DNA from: Anaerolineae bacterium
GTDB taxonomy: Bacteria > Chloroflexota > Anaerolineae > Promineifilales > Promineifilaceae
Assembly: GCA_023382655.1 (NCBI GenBank)
Contig: JAHDWK010000009.1
Span: 6,190 to 70,189, forward strand
Direction of reading: 5' to 3'
DNA length: 64,000 bases
Shown here: piece by piece, positions 45,692 to 53,849 of the stretch
Layout of the letters: every line of letters starts with the position of its first letter
How positions within the stretch are numbered: position 1 is the stretch's first letter
Made by a program: the position numbers and the translations under genes
Notes under the pieces: model-generated
What the model was told of the DNA's origin: nothing
Databases searched by the model: none
The model's input: the letters and a program-made list of their open reading frames with translations, nothing else

Positions 45692-46614
45692 TTGCTGATC
45701 ACGGCCGTACCTATAAAAATCTGCCCCATCTGACCGAAGGGGATGACGAGTTTCGGTCAAAGTTTCTCTCCTGGGATATTGGCGATTTGAGCTATGTGGA
45801 CATCAACGAGTACCTGGCGGTGAAGGATTTGGTGATTGTGCCCATGGCCAGCCTGGAGCAGCATGGGCCCCATTTGCCGCTGTACACGGATACGGTGACG
45901 GCCGTGGAAATGTCCCGCCGCGTCTCCGAAATGATCGCCGTCTTGCACACGCCGCCCATCTGGATGGGCTACTCGCCGCAGCACATGCACCACCCCGGCA
46001 TGGGGCGCGGCACCATCACCGTGCGCAGCTCCACCCTGTTGGCCGTGATGTACGATGTCGGCCGCAGCCTCATTCATCACGGCTTCAACCGCATCATCTT
46101 TATGAACGGGCATGGCTCCAACGTCAAAGTGGTGGACCCCGTGCTGCGCCAGTTGCGCTATGAAACCGGCGCCCTGGTTGGTTTCATCAAACCGTACATG
46201 GAACGGTACACCGGCATCCTGGCCGGGCTGATGGAAAACCCGCCGGAAGAGACCCCCGGCTGGCACGCCAGCGAGCTGGAAACATCACAAGACCTGGCCT
46301 GGCGCGAAGACCTGGTGCGCATGGAACGCGCCGAACACACCAAAGCACACATCCCTGAATTTCTGCCGCGCACCTTTGCCAAAAAAGATGGGATGCCGGA
46401 CGTGGAATTTGAAGGGTACACCTACTTCAACTTCCCCATGGATCACCACGAGTTCATCGAGAGCGGCACCATTGGCAACCCGCTGCGGGCCACTAAGGAG
46501 AAAGGCGAAGAAGCGTTCCGCCGCCTCTCCGAACATGTGGCCCGGGGCGTCATGGAACTGATGCACGTGCCGGTGGAAGTGCACAACCGCGAATTTCGGG
46601 ATCGGGTGATGTAG
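45688..46614 (+). CDS. Creatininase-family amidohydrolase/lactonase
   Basis: 308 residues with the family metal motifs: SLEQHGPHLPLYTDT near 53-67, FMNGHGSNVKVVD near 143-155 and WHASELETS near 192-200. Members hydrolyse cyclic amides, formamides or ring ketones; one, IolN of the Thermotoga inositol pathway, is a keto-inosose hydrolase. With three epimerase barrels and two dehydrogenases nearby, ring opening of a cyclic keto compound is a reasonable guess. Coupled to the Tm-1-like protein. Confidence 0.87.
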   Translation: MIADHGRTYKNLPHLTEGDDEFRSKFLSWDIGDLSYVDINEYLAVKDLVIVPMASLEQHGPHLPLYTDTVTAVEMSRRVSEMIAVLHTPPIWMGYSPQHMHHPGMGRGTITVRSSTLLAVMYDVGRSLIHHGFNRIIFMNGHGSNVKVVDPVLRQLRYETGALVGFIKPYMERYTGILAGLMENPPEETPGWHASELETSQDLAWREDLVRMERAEHTKAHIPEFLPRTFAKKDGMPDVEFEGYTYFNFPMDHHEFIESGTIGNPLRATKEKGEEAFRRLSEHVARGVMELMHVPVEVHNREFRDRVM

Positions 46615-46617
46615 AAG

Positions 46618-46674
46618 ATGGGAGATTGGGAGATTTGATCTCCTAATCTCTCAATCTCCTAATCTCAATTCTCT
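46618..46674. repeat. Family D hairpin (GGGAGATT), copy 2
   Basis: ATGGGAGATTGGGAGATTT then TCTCCTAATCTCTCAATCTC; ends directly before the TTG start of the exporter gene. Confidence 0.92.
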
Positions 46675-46675
46675 C

Positions 46676-47410
46676 TTGGAACCAAACGTTGTCTTCGTCG
46701 CCGCCAGCGTCGCCTTACTTATTGGCCTGTCCAAAGGCGGCCTGGGCGGCACAATGGGGGTGTTGGCGACGCCGCTGATGGCGCTGGTGATGCCGGCCGA
46801 TCAGGTCATTGGTCTGCTGCTGCCGGTGCTGATGTTTGCCGATGTTTTTGCCTTGGCCTTTCATTGGGGGCATTGGCATCGTTGGTATGTGATTTTGCTG
46901 CTGCCAGGCGGGGTGCTGGGGGTGACAATTGGCACGTTTTTTATCACCAACGCGCCTACGGAAACACTGCAATTGTTGTTGGGTGTCATCGTCTTGCTTT
47001 TTGCCCTGTACAAGATTTTTGAAAAACAACTGCTGCGCTGGCTGACGTACCGGCCACATAACTGGCACGGCGTGGCCGCCGGGACGGTTGCCGGTTTTTC
47101 CTCGGCGCTGGCGCACACGGGTGCGCCGCCGGTGAGCATCTATTTGCTGCTGCAAAAGGTGACGCCGCGGGTGTTTATCGCCACCAATGCCCTCTTTTTT
47201 GCCATTTTGAACTGGATTAAAGTGCCCTATTACTGGTATGCGGGGCTGTTTGATTTTGCCCTGCTGCGGCAGATGGTCTGGATGCTGCCGATTGCCCTGG
47301 TGGGGGTTTGGGCAGGGCGGGGGTTGGCCGGTAAAATCAAGCCACAGCAGTACGAACAACTCATCCTGGCGCTGCTCATCATTTCCGCGCTGCTGCTAAT
47401 TTTTACGTGA
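46676..47410 (+). CDS. TSUP/TauE-SafE family membrane exporter
   Basis: 244 residues, about eight membrane segments. Begins with TTG ([20 protein letters not shown]) and has the family repeat [19 protein letters not shown] near the start and [20 protein letters not shown] in the second half. Family members export sulfite, sulfonates or organic anions. Its presence in a catabolic island hints that the substrate is sulfonated or that an organic acid is expelled. No other start fits. Confidence 0.83.
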   Translation: MEPNVVFVAASVALLIGLSKGGLGGTMGVLATPLMALVMPADQVIGLLLPVLMFADVFALAFHWGHWHRWYVILLLPGGVLGVTIGTFFITNAPTETLQLLLGVIVLLFALYKIFEKQLLRWLTYRPHNWHGVAAGTVAGFSSALAHTGAPPVSIYLLLQKVTPRVFIATNALFFAILNWIKVPYYWYAGLFDFALLRQMVWMLPIALVGVWAGRGLAGKIKPQQYEQLILALLIISALLLIFT

Positions 47411-47411
47411 T

Positions 47412-47465
47412 GTTCGTAGTGGGTGATTTATCGCCCCTTACGGCAATGAATTGCCTACTACGAAC
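47412..47465. repeat. GTAGTAGGCGATTTATCGCC hairpin (family I, copy 3)
   Basis: GTTCGTAGTGGGTGATTTAT... with complement GAATTGCCTACTACGAAC. Confidence 0.88.
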
Positions 47466-47478
47466 TAGAGAGGACAGA

Positions 47479-48525
47479 ATGAATGAAGAATCTATACAAG
47501 ACACGCCCGTCCATTTAACCATGATTGGCGTGGGCGGCATGGCCCGGCATCATTTGCGGACGATATTGGCGAATTTTCCGTCTACCCATATTCCGGTGGT
47601 GTGTGAACCGTCGGTGAAGGCGTATGCGGAGATGGTAGAGCTGTTTGTGGAGTACGGCGAACCCGAAGCGGCTTCGGGCCGTACCCCACCCCCCAACCAG
47701 CCTGATCTGGCAAAGCTGCTGGCCGAATATGGCAACGAACTCGACGCCGCCTTCATCATCACCCCTCACGCCTACCACCACGACCAGGCCAAAGCGTGTC
47801 TGGAAGCGGGGCTGGACGTGCTGCTGGAAAAGCCCATGGTGATGAACGTGACCGAAGCGCAAAGCCTCATCCGCGCGCGCGATGAAACGGGGCGGCTGCT
47901 GGTGGTGGCCTTTAACGGCAGCCTCTCGCCGGAAATTCGGGCGGCAGCGGCCATGCTGCGTTCCGGCGAACTGGGCAGAATCCAGAGCATCAGCGCCACC
48001 GTCTGGCAAAACTGGCAGCCGAATACGGCCAGTACCTGGCGGCAAAACCCGGCATTGTCCGGCGGCGGCTTCCTGTTTGACACCGGTGCACACATGCTCA
48101 ATACTGTGGCCGACCTGGCGGGTGAGGATTTTGTGGAAGTGGCTGCCTGGTTGGATAACAACGGTGCGCCGGTAGATATTTTGGGTGTGGTCATTGCCCG
48201 GTTGGCCTCTGGCGCGTTTGTCACCTTTCATGCCTCTGGGGCAACGGTGCCTTCCTGTGCTTCCGATGTACGTGTCTTTTGTGAGCAGGCGATTTTGAAT
48301 ACCGGCGTCTGGGGGCAGTGGCTGCACATCCTGAAACAGGGCAGCAAGGAGTTTGAGCCGGTGGTGGTGCCCAAGACGACCGGGGCCTGGGAGCAGTTTT
48401 TGGCGGTGCGTGACGGCCGTCTACCCAACCCCTGCCCGCCGGAAGTGGGCCTGCGCATGGCCCGGTTGTGGGATGCCATTCAAGCCTCGGCCGCGCAAGG
48501 TGGCCGGCCGGTTAAATGTAATTGA
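47479..48525 (+). CDS. Gfo/Idh/MocA-family dehydrogenase (second)
   Basis: 348 residues from [17 protein letters not shown]. Rossmann motif [13 protein letters not shown], catalytic-site [15 protein letters not shown], and the C-terminal [23 protein letters not shown](P)-dependent sugar or glycoside oxidoreductase. It is followed by a ThuA-domain protein; a ThuB-type dehydrogenase with ThuA is a known pairing in 3-keto-glycoside formation. Ribosome site AGAGGAC. Confidence 0.9.
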   Translation: MNEESIQDTPVHLTMIGVGGMARHHLRTILANFPSTHIPVVCEPSVKAYAEMVELFVEYGEPEAASGRTPPPNQPDLAKLLAEYGNELDAAFIITPHAYHHDQAKACLEAGLDVLLEKPMVMNVTEAQSLIRARDETGRLLVVAFNGSLSPEIRAAAAMLRSGELGRIQSISATVWQNWQPNTASTWRQNPALSGGGFLFDTGAHMLNTVADLAGEDFVEVAAWLDNNGAPVDILGVVIARLASGAFVTFHASGATVPSCASDVRVFCEQAILNTGVWGQWLHILKQGSKEFEPVVVPKTTGAWEQFLAVRDGRLPNPCPPEVGLRMARLWDAIQASAAQGGRPVKCN

Positions 48526-48567
48526 GTAAATGGGTAATTGGGTAATTAGGCAATTATCCATTTCTCA
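48518..48567. repeat. Family C hairpin (GGTAATTG), copy 3
   Basis: TAATTGAGTAAATGGGTAAT then TTAGGCAATTATCCATTTCTC. Confidence 0.85.
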
Positions 48568-48580
48568 CTGAGAGATAAAG

Positions 48581-49288
48581 ATGACACTGAATGTGACGAT
48601 TTGGAATGAATTTCGGCATGAGAAACAGTCGGCGAAGGTGCAGGAGATTTACCCGGAGGGGATGCACACGCCTATTGCCAGCTATTTGCAAGGGCAGGGC
48701 ATGAGCGTGCGGGTGGCGACATTGGATGAACCGGAACATGGATTGAGTACGGCCGTGCTCGACCAAACCGACGTGCTTACCTGGTGGGGCCACCTGGCGC
48801 ATGGGGAAGTGAGCGATGAGATTGTCGAGCGGGTGCAGGCGCGGGTATTGGCGGGCATGGGGTTGATTGTGCTGCACTCCGGCCACTTTTCTAAAATCTT
48901 TCAGCGGTTGATGGGCACCACCTGCAACCTGAAATGGCGCGAAGCGGGCGAACTGGAACGGCTGTGGGTAGTTGCGCCGGGCCATCCGATCACCGAAGGG
49001 TTGGGCGACTGTTTTGAGATCCCTCAAGCGGAGATGTATGGCGAATTTTTTGACATTCCCCAGCCGGAAACGCTGGTGTTTGTCAGCTGGTTTGCCGGAG
49101 GCGAGGTGTTCCGCAGCGGCTGTTGTTACGAGCGCGGGCAGGGCAAAATTTTCTACTTCCGCCCCGGCCACGAGACGTACCCCATTTATTACCAGGATGA
49201 GGTGCTGCGGGTGATTGCTAATGCCGTGAAGTGGGCCGCGCCGGTTCAGGGACCCACCGTCACATTTGGGCATCGGCCGATTCAATAG
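48581..49288 (+). CDS. ThuA-domain protein (glutamine amidotransferase-like fold)
   Basis: 235 residues starting [20 protein letters not shown]. It has the ThuA flavodoxin-like core: [70 protein letters not shown]. ThuA proteins act on 3-keto sugars together with a Gfo/Idh/MocA partner. It is the last gene of the catabolic island, convergent with the lipase-like gene. Confidence 0.88.
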   Translation: MTLNVTIWNEFRHEKQSAKVQEIYPEGMHTPIASYLQGQGMSVRVATLDEPEHGLSTAVLDQTDVLTWWGHLAHGEVSDEIVERVQARVLAGMGLIVLHSGHFSKIFQRLMGTTCNLKWREAGELERLWVVAPGHPITEGLGDCFEIPQAEMYGEFFDIPQPETLVFVSWFAGGEVFRSGCCYERGQGKIFYFRPGHETYPIYYQDEVLRVIANAVKWAAPVQGPTVTFGHRPIQ

Positions 49289-49297
49289 GAGTGAAAT

Positions 49298-49326
49298 CCT
49301 CCCGGAGGTTATGAACCTCCGGGAGG
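49298..49326. repeat. Hairpin CCTCCCGGAGGTT / AACCTCCGGGAGG
   Basis: 13-bp perfect stem, ATG loop, between two convergent genes. Possible bidirectional transcription stop, but it has no T-run. Confidence 0.85.
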
Positions 49327-49335
49327 TCAAACTGT

Positions 49336-51327
49336 TTACCGGTTCGCGTTGGCGTTCATGTTGGCGTTGCGGGCGCTGTCGTTATATTGCGCCGGGTCGC
49401 GCATTCCAGATGTATGACACCAGCCGGATTTGTGCCCCAGATTGTTTGCCCCCGATAACTGCCCGGCCCATCGTTCTATCACCCCGTCGTCCGGGTCGCT
49501 CAGGAACAGGTCAGAAGCCAGATGGCAGTAATCATAGCGCCACCATACGTCCTGGAAGGCGGTGGTGTGATAATAAACGCGGCTGCGCGCCCAACCGGGG
49601 ATGCCTGATAACCACAGGGAAGCGCCATCATACGTCAGGTCAAAATTGGTGCCGCACCCTGCGCCAAAAATTTGCCCCAAGACGGCCAATATCCCGGCCA
49701 GCGCCGTGCCCTGGTACGGTGTGCCCACGCTTTGAATGAGCCGGTTGCCGCTGGAATAATCCAGGCCGCTCCAATAGTAGGTGTACAGATGCAGCGAGGC
49801 CGCGCCGCCCTGGCTGTGGGCGATAGCGCCGAAGGAGCTAAAGTTGTTGCCATAGTTGCCAATCAGTTGGGCAAACTGGTTGTGGCTGCGGTTCTGGTTG
49901 TGGTCGGCAAAGACGGCGTATTGGCTGAATTGGGAGGTGGGCCAGACGCCGCCGGAGCAGTAGCCGTGAATGAGCATGACCACACCGGCACTCTCTGGGG
50001 TCATTGGCTCGGCAGGGGCCGGCCCCATGAGCATGTCGTTGGTGATTTCGGTGACGGACTGTTTACCGGCGGTGTAATTCAGGCTGAGGGGGAGGGTGGC
50101 GCGTTGGCTGAGGGGCACGGCCGTGTCCACATCCTGCACACGCACATTTTGTAGCTGGTACGGCGGGCGGGCATTGGCCAATTCCAGCCAACGGCCGTCC
50201 AGCGTGAGCGGCAAAACCAGGCGGCTGCCACTTTGTTGGGGGGTGACGAGGCCGCTGAGCCAGACGACGGGCACGGCTGTGCCTGTGCCATCATGTCCCC
50301 ACACTTCCCCGGAAACCAAAACCTGATTCAGGTTGGTTGCCAGGGCATTGGCGGGGATGTCTAGCTGGAAACGGCCGTCGCCCAGATTGCGGGTGCGTGC
50401 CGGGCGGTCGGCCAGGGCCAGCGTGGGCGCATGGACGGGGAAGACATGCTCGCTGGTGCGGATGAAGGCACGGCCGTCTGGCGCTGTGCCAGTGGCCATG
50501 ATTTGGGCAGTGACGTTGCCGGGCGTATCGGCGGTGAACGTTGCGCCCCAAATGCCATCGCCAGCCGCGCCGTCCTGGTGTTGGCCGTCGTCAGACAGGG
50601 GAAGGGTCAGTTCACGACCGTCGGCCATTTGCAGGCGCATGGTGGCGCTGCTGATGCTGCCGGGCAGCGATTCTGTGCCGGATTCGCTGACGAGGCGGGT
50701 GGTCAGGCCAATTTCCTGGCCCACCAGCAGGTTGTAGGTAGTTAGATGGCTGTACAGCCGGTAAGGGCTGTCGCCGGCGATGACCAGGTAGCCGGCCACG
50801 CCGCTCTTTGCCGGGGCGGTGGCGGCGCTGACCTGCACCGTCCACAAACCGGCAGGTGGGGCGGCGAAGGTGTAGACATCACCGGGGAATTGGGTATTGC
50901 CCATACCCAATGCACTGGCCTGGTAGCTGACGCCTGGGGTGGATTCTGTCAGCGCCAGCAGGCTGCCGCCGGGTGTTTGCACGGCCAATTGCCAGTCTGT
51001 GGCCGGGGTGAGCAGCATGAGGGAGAGTTGTTCACGGCCGTCAACCGGCAAAACATTTGTCCATGCCCATGTGCCGTCCTTTGTCTGGCTCAATTCAATG
51101 GGGATCATCGCCGCTTGCGAACGGACGCCATTGGCTGCCGGGTCGGGTAACTGCTGCTGGGCCATGTCGGCAGGCGGGGCGGCGATTTGTTTGGTCGGGG
51201 ATGGGCTGCTGGCGGGGGTGGCCGACAGGGAACTGGCGGCTGACAGAGAGCCGGCGGCTGACAGAGAGCCGGCAGCCAAAACCAGCCCGACCAACAATAG
51301 ACCGATGAGTAAAAACTTGTGCTTCAT
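49336..51327 (-). CDS. Secreted lipase-like multidomain protein
   Basis: 663 residues. Signal peptide at about 1-20 (MKHKFLLIGLLLVGLVLAAG), then AAGSLS repeats encoded by a 21-bp tandem repeat. Residues about 70-400 form beta-rich domains, including the choice-of-anchor-like SDDGQHQDGAAGDGIWGATF. The C-terminal 220 residues are an alpha/beta hydrolase: oxyanion HGYCSGG, nucleophile AHSQGGAASL, Asp in SDPDDGVIERW and His in KSGWCHTSGM. Probably an exported esterase or lipase. Alone on the minus strand; a GGAGGTTCC site precedes the ATG. Confidence 0.82.
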   Translation of the reverse strand: MKHKFLLIGLLLVGLVLAAGSLSAAGSLSAASSLSATPASSPSPTKQIAAPPADMAQQQLPDPAANGVRSQAAMIPIELSQTKDGTWAWTNVLPVDGREQLSLMLLTPATDWQLAVQTPGGSLLALTESTPGVSYQASALGMGNTQFPGDVYTFAAPPAGLWTVQVSAATAPAKSGVAGYLVIAGDSPYRLYSHLTTYNLLVGQEIGLTTRLVSESGTESLPGSISSATMRLQMADGRELTLPLSDDGQHQDGAAGDGIWGATFTADTPGNVTAQIMATGTAPDGRAFIRTSEHVFPVHAPTLALADRPARTRNLGDGRFQLDIPANALATNLNQVLVSGEVWGHDGTGTAVPVVWLSGLVTPQQSGSRLVLPLTLDGRWLELANARPPYQLQNVRVQDVDTAVPLSQRATLPLSLNYTAGKQSVTEITNDMLMGPAPAEPMTPESAGVVMLIHGYCSGGVWPTSQFSQYAVFADHNQNRSHNQFAQLIGNYGNNFSSFGAIAHSQGGAASLHLYTYYWSGLDYSSGNRLIQSVGTPYQGTALAGILAVLGQIFGAGCGTNFDLTYDGASLWLSGIPGWARSRVYYHTTAFQDVWWRYDYCHLASDLFLSDPDDGVIERWAGQLSGANNLGHKSGWCHTSGMRDPAQYNDSARNANMNANANR

Positions 51328-51484
51328 GGGAACCTCCTGATTGAAATTGGGTTGTCATTAAACTGACCACAGGGTCAGGTGAAAACACATGAATAAAGAG
51401 GTTGATTCAATTGTGTACCGCTACAGGTGGGTTATCCAAGCAAAGTATACCGCCGGGTGAGAAAATGACAAAAACATGTCGAGT

Positions 51485-51547
51485 AGTGCCAGGCAAGGGG
51501 CAAAACGATTCGAGTTAACCAGAGCCTATCTGCCCTTGCCTGGCACT
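51485..51547. repeat. Hairpin AGTGCCAGGCAAGGG, family O
   Basis: 15-bp arms 51485-51499 and 51533-51547, perfect complement, 33-base loop. It straddles the stop codon of the mannosyltransferase gene. A related hairpin is at 27232-27273. Confidence 0.85.
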
Positions 51548-52680
51548 GCCTGATCGAGGGCGTTATCGTAAAGGGGGGCGATGGCCGTCCATCCAAAAAG
51601 GTTCACGGCCGTACGCAATGCCCTTGCTCTCTCTCTGGCCTGTCCCCCGTGGGTCAGCGCCCAGACGAGGCGAGCCACCAGTTCCTCCTGCGTGTGGTAC
51701 AGGCAGTCAGCGTGGTAGGCGGGTGGGATGAGTTCCGGGTAACTGAGACGGTGTGGCAGCAGGGGGAAGGTGTGACAGTAAATGGCTTCCAGGATGCTGA
51801 TGCCAAAAAATTCGTGGTGGGCGGTGGAAATGACCACATCTGCCTGCCAGAGCAGCCGCCGGTACGTCTCAAAATCGGCGTGGCCGACGTGGATGAGTTG
51901 GTCGGCAAATTGGGCCAGGGCAGTGTCGAAGGCGGACGGCCGTTTGCCATATTGCTGCCCACACAATGCCAGCCGGAACGGGATACCGGCCTCGGCCACC
52001 GCACCCAACGCCGCAAAAAACGCCTCCGGGTTTTTGTCATACTCCCAGCGTTGGTTCCACAAAATAAGAGGAGATTGGAGATTGGAGATTGGAGATTCAA
52101 TCAATCTCTCAATCCCCCAATCTCCCAATCTCTTAAAATCCACCCCCACCGGCAGCACCCGGCTCTTTTTGTGCAAACCATTCACCGTCCCCAGTTCGCT
52201 GTATTCGGGGAAATGTTTAAGGAAGGCGGGTACGGCCGTGAACCAGCTATCCAGATGAAACTGCGAATTGAACCACACCACATCCGCCGCGAGCATCGAA
52301 GCATAGTTGATAAAGGCATAGTGATAATCTCGCTCCCCTAACTGTCGCCGCATCGGGCCGGTTGTGCCATCCTCTGGCAGCGGGTAGGTTAGCTGGTTTT
52401 CGTGCATGTACAGCGCCAGCGGAATATCATGCGTCCGGTCGCGGGTGAGCGCCAGAAAGGTGGACACATCCAGCATATCGGTTGCCAACAGCACGTCCGG
52501 TGCGAGCCGTTGTTCCCGAAACCGGCGCGCCAGCGTCACCGCGCCGCCATGCATCCGCCATTTCCAGAAACGGTCGGGTAGCGTTAACAGTGACACTTCA
52601 TGCCGGCTGTGCTGCTGGTAGCCAGCCGCCCACGCCGCATGGCTGCCGCCGTGATAAGGAGAAACGACCAGGATTTTCAT
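51526..52680 (-). CDS. tRNA-queuosine alpha-mannosyltransferase homologue (QTMAN/GTDC1, DUF3524)
   Basis: 384 residues from MKILVVSPYHGGSHAAWAAG. N-terminal DUF3524 (LPDRFWKWRMHGGA, YMHENQLTYPL, VVWFNSQFHLDSW) and C-terminal GT-B donor domain (LWNQRWEYDKNPEAFFAAL, VVISTAHHEFFGISILEA). This matches GTDC1, which mannosylates queuosine in tRNA-Asp. No queuosine biosynthesis gene is in the window. Residues 183-205 or so, between the two Rossmann domains, come from a family D repeat (52069-52134). The in-frame extension to 52695 is repeat-derived and excluded. Confidence 0.84.
   Translation of the reverse strand: MKILVVSPYHGGSHAAWAAGYQQHSRHEVSLLTLPDRFWKWRMHGGAVTLARRFREQRLAPDVLLATDMLDVSTFLALTRDRTHDIPLALYMHENQLTYPLPEDGTTGPMRRQLGERDYHYAFINYASMLAADVVWFNSQFHLDSWFTAVPAFLKHFPEYSELGTVNGLHKKSRVLPVGVDFKRLGDWGIERLIESPISNLQSPLILWNQRWEYDKNPEAFFAALGAVAEAGIPFRLALCGQQYGKRPSAFDTALAQFADQLIHVGHADFETYRRLLWQADVVISTAHHEFFGISILEAIYCHTFPLLPHRLSYPELIPPAYHADCLYHTQEELVARLVWALTHGGQARERARALRTAVNLFGWTAIAPLYDNALDQAVPGKGR
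52069..52134. repeat. Family D hairpin inside the mannosyltransferase gene
   Basis: AGGAGATTGGAGATTGGAGA and one further unit, then the complement AATCTCTCAATCCCCCAATC. Encodes IERLIESPISNLQSPL between the two domains. Confidence 0.92.
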
Positions 52681-52683
52681 AGA

Positions 52684-52737
52684 CTCACGCATCACGCATC
52701 ACGTATCACGCTCCATCTGATGCGTGATGCGTGGCAT
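52684..52737. repeat. Family E hairpin (GCATCAC), copy 3
   Basis: TCACGCATCACGCATCACG then ATGCGTGATGCGTGGCAT, directly upstream of the mannosyltransferase start. Confidence 0.9.
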
Positions 52738-52850
52738 CCGCTTGTGAAAAAAATCATCAATCATTCGCCGCTGCGGGCAGTATGTAATATACTTGGGAGG
52801 AGTGAATTTTAGCAAAAGAGCGACTGGATGCAGGTGAAAGACAACCCGAA

Positions 52851-53066
52851 GTGGACGGCCGTACCCCTGAACTGTATTGGGACTCCACCTATGCCATTTG
52901 TGTGGCGCTGATGGAACAGTACCCTGAAAAAAGCCCCATAGACGTGGGGCTGGCTGAACTGGTGGAATTGGTTGTTACTCTGCCCGGTTTTGATGATGAC
53001 CCGGACATGTACACCGAGCGCATTTTGCTAGATATTCAAAATGTATGGTATGAGGAATGTAATTGA
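52851..53066 (+). CDS. iscX: IscX-like Fe-S assembly protein, 5' end possibly disrupted
   Basis: 71 residues from GTG 52851. YWDSTYAICVALMEQYPEKS and PGFDDDPDMYTERIL match IscX (KWTDSREIGEAL...DFDDDP...EKIL), a small acidic partner of cysteine desulfurase. An ATG at 52828 opens a different frame (MQVKDNPKW). Deleting the ACGGCCGT at 52855-52862 joins the two frames as MQVKDNPKWTPELYWDSTYA, so the original start was probably that ATG. Next come nuoB and other Fe-S protein genes. Confidence 0.72.
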   Translation: MDGRTPELYWDSTYAICVALMEQYPEKSPIDVGLAELVELVVTLPGFDDDPDMYTERILLDIQNVWYEECN

Positions 53067-53109
53067 GTAATTACATCTTACATCATTACTCAATTGCCAG
53101 ATTACTCAA
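53058..53109. repeat. Family C repeat, copy 4
   Basis: GTAATTGAGTAATTACATC then CATTACTCAATTGCCAGATT; overlaps the iscX stop. Confidence 0.8.
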
Positions 53110-53127
53110 CGAGGAGGCTGCTAACCA

Positions 53128-53829
53128 ATGACAAAGCAGATAGGCGTAGATTCACCAGATATGGTGGTGCCCGAAGAATTGCAGAATAACGTGTGGATCA
53201 CCAATATCGCCAAAATTTTGGACCCTGTTTACAACTGGGGTCGTCGTAACTCCGTCTGGCCGATGGTATTTGGCCTGGCTTGTTGTGCGATTGAGATGAT
53301 TTGCACGGCCGCCAGCCGCTATGACCTGGCCCGGTTTGGTATGGAAGTGTTCCGGGCCACACCGCGCCAGTCTGACCTGATGATTATCTCCGGCACGGTG
53401 ACCAAGAAGATGGTGCCCACCATTGTCCGCCTGTATAACCAGATGCCCGAACCGCGCTACGTCCTGGCGATGGGCGCTTGTGCTTCTGGCGGTGGCCCAT
53501 TTAAGGAAGGGTACACCGTAGTAGATGGCATTGATAAATTTTTGCCGGTAGATGTGTATGTGCCCGGCTGCCCGCCCACCCCCCAGGCGCTCATCAATGG
53601 CCTGATTGCCTTGCAAGAGAAAATTGACCAACAGTCTATCGCTACTGTGCCCTGGTATGGCAAAGGCGACCCCACGGCCGACGGTGCAGTGCCGATCCCG
53701 GTGCTTGGCCCTGACCTGGTGGATTTACGCCAGTTGGACATTATCCGGCAGCAAGCAGTAAAAACTGAGGCGGCGGTTGAACCGACCATTACCGAACCTG
53801 TGACTGAAGTGGCAGTGGAACAATCGTAA
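53128..53829 (+). CDS. nuoB: NADH-quinone oxidoreductase subunit B
   Basis: 233 residues. It carries the N2 [4Fe-4S] ligands: Cys52-Cys53 in GLACCAIEM, Cys118 in GACASGGG and Cys148 in VPGCPPTPQ. The C-terminal extension of about 60 residues is acidic and not typical. Part of the quinone-reducing module of complex I. GGAGG ribosome site. Only nuoB, nuoCD and nuoI are present here; subunits A, E-H and J-N must be elsewhere. Confidence 0.95.
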   Translation: MTKQIGVDSPDMVVPEELQNNVWITNIAKILDPVYNWGRRNSVWPMVFGLACCAIEMICTAASRYDLARFGMEVFRATPRQSDLMIISGTVTKKMVPTIVRLYNQMPEPRYVLAMGACASGGGPFKEGYTVVDGIDKFLPVDVYVPGCPPTPQALINGLIALQEKIDQQSIATVPWYGKGDPTADGAVPIPVLGPDLVDLRQLDIIRQQAVKTEAAVEPTITEPVTEVAVEQS

Positions 53830-53849
53830 TCGGTGGAGAAGAATTCCCC

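Noticed and set aside
48581..49288. Assignment of the island to trehalose use because of ThuA
   Set aside because: ThuA domains act on several keto-sugars, and no trehalose-specific gene is present.
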